Of a DNA stretch of 47,462 bases, positions 1 through 8,390 are shown in pieces. Under the pieces are notes generated by a model. That model was given only the letters and a program-made list of their open reading frames with translations, was not told the DNA's origin and did not search any database. Numbering within the stretch: position 1 is the first letter of the stretch; every line of letters begins with the position of its first letter. The stretch comes from Streptosporangiales bacterium. GTDB taxonomy: Bacteria > Actinomycetota > Actinomycetes > Streptosporangiales > WHST01. The stretch lies in assembly GCA_009379825.1 (NCBI GenBank), contig WHTA01000042.1:1-47462 (forward strand), given 5' to 3'. The position numbers and the translations under genes were made by a program.

Positions 1-16
1 GGACTACCTTGAGCAT

Positions 17-132
17 GGGCGTACCTTCCCGAACCAGCGCGCCAACGCTGGCCCTGATCAGAACTGCATGGGCTTCAGATCATCCTTCGAGAAGGTACGC
101 CCCTCCCGAAGCACATCCACAGGTTCTGATCA
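17..132. repeat. Interleaved inverted repeats upstream of sigL
   Basis: A perfect 12-base inverted repeat pairs 17-28 (GGGCGTACCTTC) with 91-102. A perfect 10-base one pairs 55-64 (TGATCAGAAC) with 123-132. The arms alternate (A, B, A', B'), which is the order of a pseudoknot. A third stem pairs 34-39 (CCAGCG) with 46-51 inside the first loop, and 84-88 can compete for 91-95. CATGGGC recurs at 14-20 and 67-73. The block ends about 43 bases before the sigL start. It may be a structured leader RNA, an operator array or a mobile-element remnant; the sequence shows only the pairing. Confidence 0.6.
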
Positions 133-175
133 TTGCTCGACAGCTGACGTAGCCGCGGCGAGTCGTGAGGGGGCC

Positions 176-694
176 GTGCCAGACAGTCAGGCGGAGCTGA
201 TGCGCGCGCTGCACGACGAGCATGCGGCGGCGCTGTGGGCGTACGCCCTGCGGCTGACCGGCGGCGACCGTGCACGCGCCGAGGACGTGGTGCAGGAGAC
301 GCTGTTGCGCGCCTGGCGGAACCCGGCCGTGCTCGACCGGGGGGACGGCGCGCGCTCCTGGCTGTTCACCGTCGCCAGGCGGATCGTCATCGACGAATGG
401 CGCACCAAGAGGTCCAGGAGCGAGGTGTCGGTGGCGGAGCTCCCCGGCACCGGCAGGTACACGTCGGCGAACGACGAGACCGAACAGACGATGTTGGTCT
501 GCTGCGTCGCGGAGGCACTCGAACGGCTCTCCGTCCCGCATCGACAGGTGATCATCGAATGCCACTACCTCGGACACTCGGTCGCGGAGGCGGCCGGGCG
601 GCTCGGCGTGCCCGAGGGCACGGTGAAGTCGCGGCTGCACTACGCGTTGCGTGCCCTGCGGCTCTCCCTCGAGGAACTGGGGGTTAGCGAATGA
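176..694 (+). CDS. sigL: ECF RNA polymerase sigma factor, SigL type
   Basis: An extracytoplasmic-function sigma factor of 172 residues that directs RNA polymerase to a small regulon. Region 2 is seen as ALRLTGGDRARAEDVVQETLLRAW followed in the same helix set by RSWLFTVARRIVIDEWR; region 4 ends in VPEGTVKSRLHYALRALRLSL. The chosen start is GTG at 176, preceded by AGGGGG, because this gives an N-terminus (VPDSQAELMRALHDEHAA) matching M. tuberculosis SigL from memory. An in-frame ATG at 68 would add 36 residues translated from the inverted-repeat region and looks unlikely. The stop overlaps the next gene (ATGA), the usual sigma/anti-sigma coupling. The family is usually autoregulated. The SigL assignment rests on similarity plus the linked RslA-like partner. 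Confidence 0.9.
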   Translation: MPDSQAELMRALHDEHAAALWAYALRLTGGDRARAEDVVQETLLRAWRNPAVLDRGDGARSWLFTVARRIVIDEWRTKRSRSEVSVAELPGTGRYTSANDETEQTMLVCCVAEALERLSVPHRQVIIECHYLGHSVAEAAGRLGVPEGTVKSRLHYALRALRLSLEELGVSE

Positions 695-1362
695 GTGCTG
701 AGGACCGCTTCGCCACCTACGACGCGCCGTACGTGCTCGGCGCGCTGTCCCCGCGCGACCGGCAGGAGTTCGAGCTGCACCTGCGCGACTGCGCCGACTG
801 TGCGCGGGCCGTGCGCGAGCTCGCCGGCATGCCCGGCCTGCTGTCGAAGGTGCCGCCTGACCTGGTGCCGGCGGGGGAGCCGCCTGACCTGCCGCCGGAG
901 ACGTTGCTGCCTTCGCTCATCGACATGGCACGCAGACAGCAGCGGCGGTCACGCTGGACGACTATCGGCACGAGTGTCACCGCGGCGGCAGCATGTCTGG
1001 TGCTCGCCGTCGTCCTCGTCCTCGGCGCGGCTCCCACCGGTGAGCGGCCGGTGTCCATCCCCACCGTCACCATGAGCCCGGTGCGTTCCGCGCCGGTGTG
1101 GGCGACCATCGGGCTCGAGGACGTCGCGTGGGGCACCAAGGTGAACATGCACTGCATGTACGAGAAGAAGGCCACCTGGACGGGCAAGTACGTGCTCGTG
1201 GTGGTCGACAAGTACGGCGAGGTCGAGCACATCGGCAGCTGGACCGTCCGCCCGGGCAAGGACGCGGAGCTGCAGGGCGCCACGTCGTGGCCGGTGCGCG
1301 ACATCGCCTCGGTGGAGATCAGGACGACCAGCGGCACTCCCGTGCTGCGGATGCGTCCCTAA
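691..1362 (+). CDS. rslA: Membrane zinc-binding anti-sigma factor, RslA type
   Basis: Anti-sigma factor for the upstream SigL, 223 residues. The cytoplasmic N-terminal zinc-associated domain contains HLRDCADC (about residues 30-37), the H-x3-C-x2-C motif that binds zinc and holds the sigma factor. One hydrophobic segment at about residues 91-112 (VTAAAACLVLAVVLVLGAA) would anchor it in the membrane, leaving a C-terminal extracytoplasmic domain with an isolated cysteine. The stretch AYVLGALS/HL..C..C..AV.EL.G.P.LLS closely resembles M. tuberculosis RslA as I recall it. The start codon overlaps the sigL stop by four bases, implying translational coupling. A redox or envelope signal releasing SigL is known for the family and is inferred here. 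Confidence 0.87.
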   Translation: MSAEDRFATYDAPYVLGALSPRDRQEFELHLRDCADCARAVRELAGMPGLLSKVPPDLVPAGEPPDLPPETLLPSLIDMARRQQRRSRWTTIGTSVTAAAACLVLAVVLVLGAAPTGERPVSIPTVTMSPVRSAPVWATIGLEDVAWGTKVNMHCMYEKKATWTGKYVLVVVDKYGEVEHIGSWTVRPGKDAELQGATSWPVRDIASVEIRTTSGTPVLRMRP

Positions 1363-1449
1363 CCCCGTCGTCGTTTTCGGTTTGCACTGGTCAACACGTG
1401 GTTAGAGGTAACGTGGCGATCGGGACCCACGCGTAGGGAGGCAGCCGAG

Positions 1450-1917
1450 ATGACAACCATCAACGGTCCGCTCGAGGAGAAGGCGACTGCTGTCACCGGC
1501 GACGCACTGCAGGACACTCTGGTCGATCTCATCGACCTGTCGCTGACCGCGAAGCAGGCGCACTGGAACCTGGTGGGCAAGCGGTTCCGCAGCATCCACC
1601 TGCAGTTGGACGAGCTGGTGAGCGCGGCACGTGGCTACACCGACCAGGTAGCCGAGCGGGCGGCAGCGCTCGGTGTCAACCCCGACGGCACGGCGGGGAC
1701 GGTCGCGGCGAACAGTCAGGTACCGCAGTTCGACGCCGGGTGGCTGTCCGACGACGGTGTCGTCGCGCACCTGGTCGCCGTCTACCAGGGGGTGATCGCC
1801 CGGATGCGGGAGCGCATCGCCACGACCGGGGACACCGACGTGGTCACCCAGGACCTGTTCATCTCGCTCACCGCCGAGCTGGAGAAGGAGTGCTGGATGC
1901 TGCAGGCGGAGCGGTAA
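1450..1917 (+). CDS. dps: Dps-family ferritin-like DNA-binding protein
   Basis: Dps protein of 155 residues, expected to form a dodecamer that oxidises and stores iron and protects DNA under starvation or peroxide stress. The intersubunit ferroxidase ligands are all present: H38 in AKQAHWNLVG, H50 and D54 in SIHLQLDEL, and D65 and E69 in YTDQVAERAAALG. GGGAGG eleven bases upstream sets the ATG start. It stands alone downstream of sigL-rslA with an 87-base gap, so it may have its own promoter; no convincing -35/-10 pair was found. A near-palindrome around CACGTG lies at about 1394-1404 and could be an operator, but this is weak. Confidence 0.93.
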   Translation: MTTINGPLEEKATAVTGDALQDTLVDLIDLSLTAKQAHWNLVGKRFRSIHLQLDELVSAARGYTDQVAERAAALGVNPDGTAGTVAANSQVPQFDAGWLSDDGVVAHLVAVYQGVIARMRERIATTGDTDVVTQDLFISLTAELEKECWMLQAER

Positions 1918-1989
1918 CGCTTCCGCTGCGGCCACACCGGCCGGCCGGTCGCCGGTAAGCTGCCGTACGCCAGGTCGTACGGGGGTGAC

Positions 1990-3156
1990 ATGAGCCGGTA
2001 CACGGGCGGGTCGGCGCGACGTCGCTGGCTGGCGGTCGGCGTGCTCCTCGGTGCGCTCGCGGTGGTGTCGGTCGTCCCGACGGCCGCCGCGTACGGCGCG
2101 AACGGCGGCCTGGTGGCGAAGCCGGCCGAGGGCAGTGCCGGCTGGCAGGTCAGGGTCCGCGACGACTGTTACGACGACGAGGTGCGCTGCGTGTACCGCG
2201 ACACCTCCGCGTCCAGCCGGTCGGACATCTGGGCGGTAGGCGACCAGGTCGACGACGGCACCGCGGTGGCCGGCCTGCTGCGGCACTGGAACGGTGCACA
2301 CTGGGCCACCGTGGAGCCTGCGGTGCAGGGCACGCTCATCTCGGTGAGCTCGAAGTCCGCCACGCAGACCTGGGTCGCCGGGTACACCGCGACCGACGGC
2401 GGCCTCCGGCCGCTGACGCTGCGGTGGACAGGCGCCCGGCTGGAGCAGATCCCCGTGCCCGCGGGGGACGACGACACCACGCTCGCGGCGGTGTCCGTCG
2501 GCCAGGGCCGGCCGTGGCTGGTCGGTACGAGCAGCAACGGCGACGGGACGTACCGCGACCTCGCCTGGCGGTGGACCGGCTCGCAGTGGCAGGAGGTCGC
2601 CGTCCCCGATCTGTCGCCCGATGCCGGCGGCCTGATCGACGTGGCGGCGGTCGCCGAGGACGACGTGTGGGTCGTCGGCAACCGCGGCGACGGCGAGAGC
2701 CACTACGTACTGCACTGGGACGGCTCGAACTGGTCGGAGGCGAAGCTGCCGGAGCAGTCCGGCGGCTCGCACGCCACGAACATCCAGTCCGTGTACGGGC
2801 AGATCCACGTGATCGGTGGCCGCACGACCGCCGCCGAGCCGTACCGGGAACGGCCGTTCGTACAGCGCCGGGTGAACGGCTCCTGGCGTGCCGCGGCGAG
2901 CCCGCAGTACGAGGGCCGGCTGAGCACGGTCGCAAGGGACGGCGCCGGCGGTGTCTGGTTCGGCGGCAACGACTACTCGTCCGGCGCCGCGAGGCTGGAC
3001 CGCTGGGACGGCACATCGATGCGCAAGGTACCCGGCCCTGGCGGCGAGCTGGCCAGCCTGACGAACGTGCCTGGCACCACCGCCCTCTGGGCGAGCGGCG
3101 GCGCGAGCACCGACGGCGAGGGCTACCACGCCTACGTCGCCAGGCACGCACCCTGA
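1990..3156 (+). CDS. Secreted protein with propeller-like Trp-rich repeats
   Basis: Secreted protein of 388 residues with no enzyme motif that I recognise. The N-terminus has RRRW, a hydrophobic stretch (LAVGVLLGALAVVSVV) and a likely signal peptidase site near TAAAYGA, about residues 33-37. The mature part repeats the pattern xDIWAVG...LLRHWNG..W..V..P...L..VS about every 45-55 residues (WAVGDQ, WVAGYT, WLVGTS, WVVGNR, WFGGND, WASGGA). This is typical of beta-propeller or kelch-like extracellular proteins in actinobacteria. GGGGGTG just before the ATG supports the start. It converges on hisN with a 7-base gap. The fold is inferred from the repeat pattern; the function is unknown. Confidence 0.8.
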   Translation: MSRYTGGSARRRWLAVGVLLGALAVVSVVPTAAAYGANGGLVAKPAEGSAGWQVRVRDDCYDDEVRCVYRDTSASSRSDIWAVGDQVDDGTAVAGLLRHWNGAHWATVEPAVQGTLISVSSKSATQTWVAGYTATDGGLRPLTLRWTGARLEQIPVPAGDDDTTLAAVSVGQGRPWLVGTSSNGDGTYRDLAWRWTGSQWQEVAVPDLSPDAGGLIDVAAVAEDDVWVVGNRGDGESHYVLHWDGSNWSEAKLPEQSGGSHATNIQSVYGQIHVIGGRTTAAEPYRERPFVQRRVNGSWRAAASPQYEGRLSTVARDGAGGVWFGGNDYSSGAARLDRWDGTSMRKVPGPGGELASLTNVPGTTALWASGGASTDGEGYHAYVARHAP

Positions 3157-3163
3157 CGCCGGG

Positions 3164-3970
3164 TCAGAACAAGCGTTGCTCGGGGTCGAGAGCGGCGAGC
3201 ACCTTGTCGTGCAGCAGGCCGTTGGTGGCTACGGCGTCGCCGGAGTGTGGGCCCGGGGTGCCGTTGAGGCCGGTGAAGCGGCCGCCGGCCTCTTCCACGA
3301 TGACGGCGAGCGCGGCCAGGTCCCACAGCGACACCGCGGGCTCCGCGGCGATGTCCACGGCGCCCTCGGCGACCAGCACGTACGACCAGAAGTCACCGTA
3401 GGCGCGGGTGCGCCAGACGTCGTTGCTGAGGCCGAGGAACGGTTCCAGCGCCTCGCGCTCCTGCCAGCCGGTGAGGCTGGAGTACGACATCGACGCGTTG
3501 GCCAGCGAGTCGACCGAGGACACCGAGCAGCGGGTGGCGCTCGCGAGTCCCTTGCCGGTCCAGGTGCCGCTGCCCCTCGCCGCCCACCAGCGGCGTCCGA
3601 GGGCGGGCGCCGACACCAGGCCGACCACCACCTCGTCGCCGTAGAGCAACCCGATCAGCGTTGCCCACACCGGTACGCCACGGACGTAGTTCTTGGTGCC
3701 GTCGATCGGGTCGACGACCCAGCACCGTGGTCCGTCGCCCTGTCTGCCGTACTCCTCGCCCAGCATCGCGTCGCGCGAGCGCACTCGCGAGAGCGTGCTG
3801 CGCAACGCCTCTTCGACCGCGGTGTCGGCCTCACTGACGGGCGTGAGGTCGGGCTTGGTCTCGACGTGCAGGTCCAGCGCACGGAACCTGCTCATGGTGA
3901 TCGAGTCCGCGCCGTCGGCGAGGGTGTGAGCGAGGCGGAGGTCATCGTCAAAGTTGCCGTTCGCGGTCAC
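3164..3970 (-). CDS. hisN: Histidinol-phosphatase, IMPase family
   Basis: Removes phosphate from L-histidinol phosphate in histidine biosynthesis; cytoplasmic, Mg-dependent. The inositol-monophosphatase signatures are complete: LGEEYG, WVVDPIDGTKNYVRG (about residues 85-99) and the C-terminal SLWDLAALAVIVEEAGG. The spacing and the RVRAYGD-like FWSY segment match actinobacterial HisN (M. tuberculosis Rv3137) as I recall it, rather than a generic SuhB. The start is taken at GTG 3970, giving 268 residues, because TAGGTT lies exactly 7 bases upstream, fitting a leaderless mRNA; TTG at 3979 is the alternative. No other his gene is nearby, which is usual for this unlinked phosphatase. Confidence 0.9.
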   Translation of the reverse strand: MTANGNFDDDLRLAHTLADGADSITMSRFRALDLHVETKPDLTPVSEADTAVEEALRSTLSRVRSRDAMLGEEYGRQGDGPRCWVVDPIDGTKNYVRGVPVWATLIGLLYGDEVVVGLVSAPALGRRWWAARGSGTWTGKGLASATRCSVSSVDSLANASMSYSSLTGWQEREALEPFLGLSNDVWRTRAYGDFWSYVLVAEGAVDIAAEPAVSLWDLAALAVIVEEAGGRFTGLNGTPGPHSGDAVATNGLLHDKVLAALDPEQRLF

Positions 3971-3977
3971 GGCGTTC

Positions 3978-3983
3978 AACCTA
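3978..3983 (-). promoter_or_regulatory. Candidate -10 box for leaderless hisN
   Basis: TAGGTT read on the minus strand, followed by 7 bases and the GTG start. This TANNNT-N7-start arrangement matches actinobacterial leaderless promoters, and the same hexamer precedes the biotin carboxylase gene. Confidence 0.5.
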
Positions 3984-4029
3984 CCGTCATCGAGACCACA
4001 TCAGCAGTACGCTCCCGCCGCCGGCGTGC

Positions 4030-5205
4030 TCACGAATCGGACACGTTGCCCACGAGCTGGGCATCCTCCGTGTATTCCTGCACCGCATGGCGATCCAGCG
4101 CGACGCCGAGCCCGGGCGCGGCGGGGATGGTGACGACCCCGGCCCTGGGAACCGGCGGCGCGGTGAGCAGCGGGTCACGCAACGGGTTGTGCCTGACGTC
4201 GTACTCGACCCGTTGCACGGTCGCGTCGGCGGCCGCGAGCTGCAACGTCGCCGCGAAGCCGAGCGCGCCGCCGTAGAGGTGCGGCCACACCTGTTTGCCG
4301 GCGGCGGCCGCCAGCCGGCCGACCGCGAGCGCCTCGGTGAGCCCGCCGGCCTTCGTGATGTCCGGTTGCAGGATGGCGACTGCCGGACTTGCCGCGAGTG
4401 CCTCGAATGTGGCCAAACCGTACACGTTCTCGCCCGTGGCGATGGTGATGCCGGTACGGCTGTGCAGCTCCTCCAGGTCTGCGAGCCGGTCGCCGCGGAT
4501 CGGTTCCTCCAGCCAGCCGACGCCGAAGTCGCGCAGCACCGGCACCATGGCGGCCGCTTCGTCGACCGTCCAGGCCTGGTTGGCGTCGGCGTACAGCGTG
4601 GCGCCCGGCCCCAGCGTGGTGCGCGCGTCGTTCAGCGCCTGCTGGTCGGCGGCCCTGCCGAAGCCGAGCTTCACCTTCACGGCGGTGTGCCCGGCCGCCA
4701 GGCAGTCCTGGGCGTCCGCCACCACGTTCGTGGGGCCGAGGCTGCTCGCGTACGTCGGGATCGTGGTTCGTACGGCCCCGCCGGCGAGAGCGGCGACCGA
4801 CTCGCCTGCGGCCTTGCCGGCGAGGTCCCACAGCGCGACGTCGACCGCGCTGATCGCCTGCCGGATCGGGCCTGGCGCACCCCACTGCCGGCCGAGCGGG
4901 TCCAGTCGCTGCGTCAACCGCGGCTGTGTCTCCTGCACGGTGCCTGGCGTGTCGAGCACGAGCGGCAGCACGCCGTCGCGCAACGTCGCGACGCGTTCCG
5001 CCGGCGCCCAGGCGGGGAAGTTCACCCAGCTCTCGCCGTACCCGACGGCGCCGCTCTCGCCGTGCAGCTCGACGAGGACCATGCTGCGGTGCGCGAGCGG
5101 CGCGAACGACATGGCCACCCCGCCACGGGTAGCCGCGCGAAGCACCCGGATCCGAGCGCCGACGATCCGTTCCACGGGTGTCCGAGCGGGCGCTGTGGCG
5201 GTCAT
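4030..5205 (-). CDS. Mandelate racemase/muconate lactonizing enzyme family protein
   Basis: Enolase-superfamily enzyme of 391 residues that abstracts the alpha proton of a carboxylate substrate, probably a sugar-acid dehydratase or a racemase/cycloisomerase. The KxK base motif is K177/K179 in AVKVKLGFG. Metal ligands lie in LYADANQAW, WLEEPI and ATGENV, and the second base is in QPDITKAGG followed by WPHLYGG, the His-Asp dyad of the mandelate racemase subgroup. The start at 5205 (MTATAPA) is preceded by AAAGG seven bases away; longer in-frame extensions look non-coding. A GntR regulator lies 106 bases upstream on the same strand, and a dehydrogenase and transporter diverge beyond it. The substrate cannot be read from sequence. 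Confidence 0.87.
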   Translation of the reverse strand: MTATAPARTPVERIVGARIRVLRAATRGGVAMSFAPLAHRSMVLVELHGESGAVGYGESWVNFPAWAPAERVATLRDGVLPLVLDTPGTVQETQPRLTQRLDPLGRQWGAPGPIRQAISAVDVALWDLAGKAAGESVAALAGGAVRTTIPTYASSLGPTNVVADAQDCLAAGHTAVKVKLGFGRAADQQALNDARTTLGPGATLYADANQAWTVDEAAAMVPVLRDFGVGWLEEPIRGDRLADLEELHSRTGITIATGENVYGLATFEALAASPAVAILQPDITKAGGLTEALAVGRLAAAAGKQVWPHLYGGALGFAATLQLAAADATVQRVEYDVRHNPLRDPLLTAPPVPRAGVVTIPAAPGLGVALDRHAVQEYTEDAQLVGNVSDS

Positions 5206-5311
5206 GAGGAGACCTTTCGCGCGAGCATCGCAGCGAGAACGGCTGCCGTGCCGCGTGCGCGTACCGTACGTGAGCGAGGAGCGGAGCGCGGAAGGTCGAC
5301 GGGGTGCACGG

Positions 5312-5974
5312 TCATGGCGGGCCTCCGGCCTTGGTGGCGTTGTCATGCAGCTCGCGCTTCAGCCGTGCGATGTGTGCCCGGGCGGTGGCTTCTGCCTCCG
5401 CCGGGTCGCCCGACCTGATCGCGGTGAGGATCGCGCGGTGGTCGCGGACGGCCCGTTCCGGGCCGGCGGTGACCACGGTGGAGCGCATCGCCAGCCGCAC
5501 CCTGCCCTGGATCCCGTCGAGTACGCGGATCACCTCGTCGTTGCCTGACGCCTGCCTGATCAGCTGGTGGAAATGAGTGTCGGCGGCGTAGTGCCCGGCG
5601 ATGTCGCCGTCGCGCACCAGGTGTTCGTGGGTGGCGAGCGCCTGGGCCAGCTCGTCGACGAACCGGCGGCCGGCGTTCTCCACGGCGAGCCTGGCGGCCA
5701 GGCCCTCGAGCACCTCCCGCACCTCGTAGAGCGCGGCCAGGTCGGCCAGCGACACCTCGGCGACGACCGCGCCGCGCCTGGGTTCCTCCCTGGCCAGCCG
5801 CTCCTGGGTGAGTCGCAGTACGGCGTCCCTGACCGGGCTGCGGCTGACGGTGAGCCGCTCGGCCAGTGCGGGCACGCTCAGTCGGCTGCCGGGGGCGAGC
5901 TCGCCGGCGAGGATCTCGTCGCGCAGCTGCTCGTAGACGGTGTCGCCGAGGCGGTCGTCGGTCCGTGCCGTCAC
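5312..5974 (-). CDS. GntR-family regulator, FCD subfamily
   Basis: DNA-binding regulator of 220 residues. The N-terminal winged helix-turn-helix is seen as VYEQLRDEILAGELAPGSRLS...LAERLTVSRSPVRDAVLRL. The C-terminal all-helical FCD ligand domain includes VREVLEGLAARLA and DTHFHQLIRQASGNDEV, whose histidines and acidic residues usually bind a metal and a carboxylate effector. The start is GTG at 5974, preceded by GGAAG seven bases upstream. It sits between the enolase-family gene (same strand) and the divergent dehydrogenase/MFS genes, and palindromes lie in the 115-base divergent region. The context suggests it represses both arms until a hydroxy-acid or sugar-acid substrate is present; the effector is unknown. 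Confidence 0.9.
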   Translation of the reverse strand: MTARTDDRLGDTVYEQLRDEILAGELAPGSRLSVPALAERLTVSRSPVRDAVLRLTQERLAREEPRRGAVVAEVSLADLAALYEVREVLEGLAARLAVENAGRRFVDELAQALATHEHLVRDGDIAGHYAADTHFHQLIRQASGNDEVIRVLDGIQGRVRLAMRSTVVTAGPERAVRDHRAILTAIRSGDPAEAEATARAHIARLKRELHDNATKAGGPP

Positions 5975-6042
5975 CCTCGTGCTTCCCCTCTGCGCCCAGA
6001 TACCGGAACTGCCTGTTGACAGCACGGGTATGCGAAGCAATG

Positions 6043-6071
6043 CTGCATGCAGTCTTAAACAATTACATGCA
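6043..6071. promoter_or_regulatory. Candidate GntR operator in the divergent region
   Basis: CTGCATGCAG (6043-6052) is a perfect 10-base palindrome, and its CATGCA core recurs at 6066-6071 just before the ribosome-binding site of the dehydrogenase gene. The stretch is AT-rich compared with its surroundings. A symmetrical core of this kind resembles operators of FCD-type GntR regulators. TTGACA at 6016-6021 could be a -35, but no good -10 is spaced 17 bases from it. Confidence 0.5.
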
Positions 6072-6089
6072 ATCCCAGGAGGCGCAACG

Positions 6090-6968
6090 ATGGGCCAATC
6101 GGTAGCGGTGATCGGCCTTGGCAACATGGGTGGCCGCTCCGCCGTCCGGCTGCTCGGTGCGGGGGCTTCGGTCAGCGGGTACGACCCGCTGCCGGCGGCG
6201 CGGGACAAGGCGGCCGACGCAGGGGTGCGCGCGTTCGACAGTGCGGCCGCGGCGATCGAGGGAGCGGACGTCGTCCTGCTCTCGGTGCCGATGCCCGCGG
6301 ACGTGCTCGCCACGGCACACGACCTGCTCGCCGAGCTTCCCGCAAGCACGATCGTCGTCGACATCTCCACCATCGACCCGGCCACGGCCAGGGAAGCGGC
6401 GGAGATCGTGGGTGCGTCGGGTGCCACGTACCTCGAGACGCCGGTGCTCGGTCGGCCGGAGGCGTGCGGCGAGTGGACGTTGGTCGCCGGCGGGCCGGCG
6501 GACAAGATCGGGCAGGTGCGCGAGCTGCTCGAGGCGAGCATCGCCAAGGCCATGGTGCACGCGGGGGAGATCGGCTCAGGCTCCACCGTGAAGCTGCTCA
6601 ACAACCTGATGTTCGGCGCCATCAACGCGGTCACGGCCGAGGTGCTGAACGTTGCGCGCCAGGCCGGTGTGCCGCCTGAGCGGTTCATCTCCATCGTGAA
6701 GGACTCGGGCGCGGCGACGGTCTCGCCGTTGTTCCGGCACGTCGGCTCCCGGGTGTCGGACGAGGACTTCTCGCCGAACTTCGGGTTGTCGTTGCTGCAG
6801 AAGGACAACCGGCTAGCGCTGCAGCTCGCCCGCAGCGTCGGCGGTCCCACGTTCGTGGGCAACAGCGTCGACCAGGTGAACACCCTGGCGGCCGACCAGC
6901 AGTGGGGTGGGGACGACACCACGGTCGTCTACAAGCTGTACCAGCTGCTCTCGGCGACGGACGGGTAA
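6090..6968 (+). CDS. NAD(P)-dependent beta-hydroxyacid dehydrogenase (3-hydroxyisobutyrate dehydrogenase-like)
   Basis: Beta-hydroxyacid dehydrogenase of 292 residues, oxidising or reducing a 3-hydroxy acid such as 3-hydroxyisobutyrate or tartronate semialdehyde. The Rossmann motif is VIGLGNMGGRSA (residues 6-16). The catalytic lysine is K168 in GSGSTVKLLNNLMFG, and the C-terminal helical domain has NFGLSLLQKDNRLAL. AGGAGG at 6077-6082 is 7 bases before the ATG and fixes the start. The gene is followed after 5 bases by the MFS transporter, forming one operon divergent from the GntR gene. With the enolase-family enzyme this suggests stepwise oxidation of an imported sugar acid; the exact substrate is an inference. 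Confidence 0.88.
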   Translation: MGQSVAVIGLGNMGGRSAVRLLGAGASVSGYDPLPAARDKAADAGVRAFDSAAAAIEGADVVLLSVPMPADVLATAHDLLAELPASTIVVDISTIDPATAREAAEIVGASGATYLETPVLGRPEACGEWTLVAGGPADKIGQVRELLEASIAKAMVHAGEIGSGSTVKLLNNLMFGAINAVTAEVLNVARQAGVPPERFISIVKDSGAATVSPLFRHVGSRVSDEDFSPNFGLSLLQKDNRLALQLARSVGGPTFVGNSVDQVNTLAADQQWGGDDTTVVYKLYQLLSATDG

Positions 6969-6973
6969 CGGCC

Positions 6974-8387
6974 ATGGCCGTCGAGACACCGGACGTACCC
7001 GAGAGCATCACCGTTCGGACGAAGCGCGACATCATCGACTTCGTCAACAGCCACCCCGCGGGCACCAGGCGGACGAAGATCCTCGTGTTCATCGCGCTCG
7101 GTGGCATCTTCGTCGACGCGTACGACTTCACCAGCCTGGGCTTCGGCGTCGACGCGATCACCGAACAGTTCCAGCTGGTGCCGTGGCAGGTCGGGACGAT
7201 GACCGGGGTGATGGCCGTCGGCGCGCTGCTCGGTGCGTTCCTCGGCGGCTATCTGGTCGACAAGATCGGCCGGTACAAGCTGTTCGTCCTCGACCTCATC
7301 CTGTTCGTCGTCGCGGCCATCGGCGCCGCGCTCGCACCGAACCTCATCACGCTGCTGATCTTCAGGTTCTTACTCGGCTTCGGTGTCGGCGTGGACATGC
7401 CGGTGTCGTTCAGCTTCATCGCCGAGTTCACGAACAAGCAGAGCAAGGGCAAGTACGTCAACTTCTGGCAGTCGATGTGGTACATCGCCGTCGTCTCTGC
7501 GGGCATCGTGGTGCTGCCGTTCTACTTCGGCGGTGCGGGTGGCGACCTGTGGCGGTGGGCCGTGGGCTTCGGTGCCGTGCCGGCGTTGATCGTGCTGCTG
7601 CTGCGGTTGAAGTACACGGAGGAGAGCCCGATGTGGGCCGCGCACCGGCTCGGGCTGCACGAGGCGGCGAAGATCCTGGAGAAGAGCTACGGGATCACGG
7701 TGGTCGTGGAGGCAGCCGAGGGCCAGGAGGCCGTGAAGAAGCTGCCCAACCTCAGCGCACTGTTCAAGAAGAAGTACCGCGGCCGCACGGTGCTCGCCTC
7801 GGTCATCTCGGGCACCCAGTCGATGGAGTACTACGCCGTCGGGTTCTACGTACCGACGATCGTCGCGTTGATCCTCGGCAAGGGCGTGCTGTTCGCCATC
7901 ATCGGCACCATCGTGATCAACCTGTTCGGTGTGCTCGGTGGCACGACACAGCCGTTCCTCACCGCGCGGTGGGGAACACGGAAGCTCGCCATCACCGGCT
8001 ATACGATCGTCGTGAGCTGCCTGCTCCTGCTCGGCCTGGTCGGTGAGACGGTGCCCGGCATGATAGCTGCGCTGCTCGTCGGGGTGCTCATCTTCGGGCA
8101 CTCGTTCGGCCCGGGTGCCGCAAGGCAAGACGATGGCGGCGCTGTCGTACCCCACGGAGATGCGTGGCATCGGCATGGGCTGGGCCGAGGGCATGTCGCG
8201 GGTCGGCACCATCCTCGGTTTCTACGTGTTCCCGTTGATCCTCGCGGTCGCCGGGCTGTCGAAGACCATGCTGGTGCTGATGCTGATCCCGCTTTCCGGT
8301 CTGCTCGCGCTCGCGCTGATCAAGTGGGAGCCGGTCGGCCAGGACGTCGAGACACCGGAGGAGGAGGGCACCACCACAGTCGCGTGA
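6974..8387 (+). pseudogene. MFS metabolite transporter, frameshifted near residue 382
   Basis: Twelve-helix major facilitator of the metabolite:H+ symporter type. The first frame runs from ATG 6974 through GGIFVDAYDF, GGYLVDKIGRYKL and FRFLLGFGVGVDMP to GHSFGPGA (about residue 381). The family sequence then continues one base out of frame, from CAA at 8121, as QGKTMAALSYPTEMRGIGMG to a stop at 8387. Reading straight on instead gives an Arg/His-rich tail ending at 8443. One extra base at about 8115-8120 explains this. If real, the last membrane helices are lost and the import step of this module is broken; a sequencing insertion is equally possible. Together with the dehydrogenase it belongs to the sugar-acid module. 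Confidence 0.82.
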
Positions 8388-8390
8388 CGG

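Noticed and set aside
68-175. ATG at 68 as the sigL start
   Set aside because: It would translate the inverted-repeat region and has no family match; GTG 176 gives the SigL N-terminus.
1402-3147. 581-codon open frame on the minus strand
   Set aside because: Shadow of dps and the secreted protein; Arg/Pro-rich with no motif.
6016-6044. TTGACA-based promoter for the dehydrogenase gene
   Set aside because: The hexamer 17 bases downstream (AATGCT) is a poor -10, so it is not listed as a promoter.
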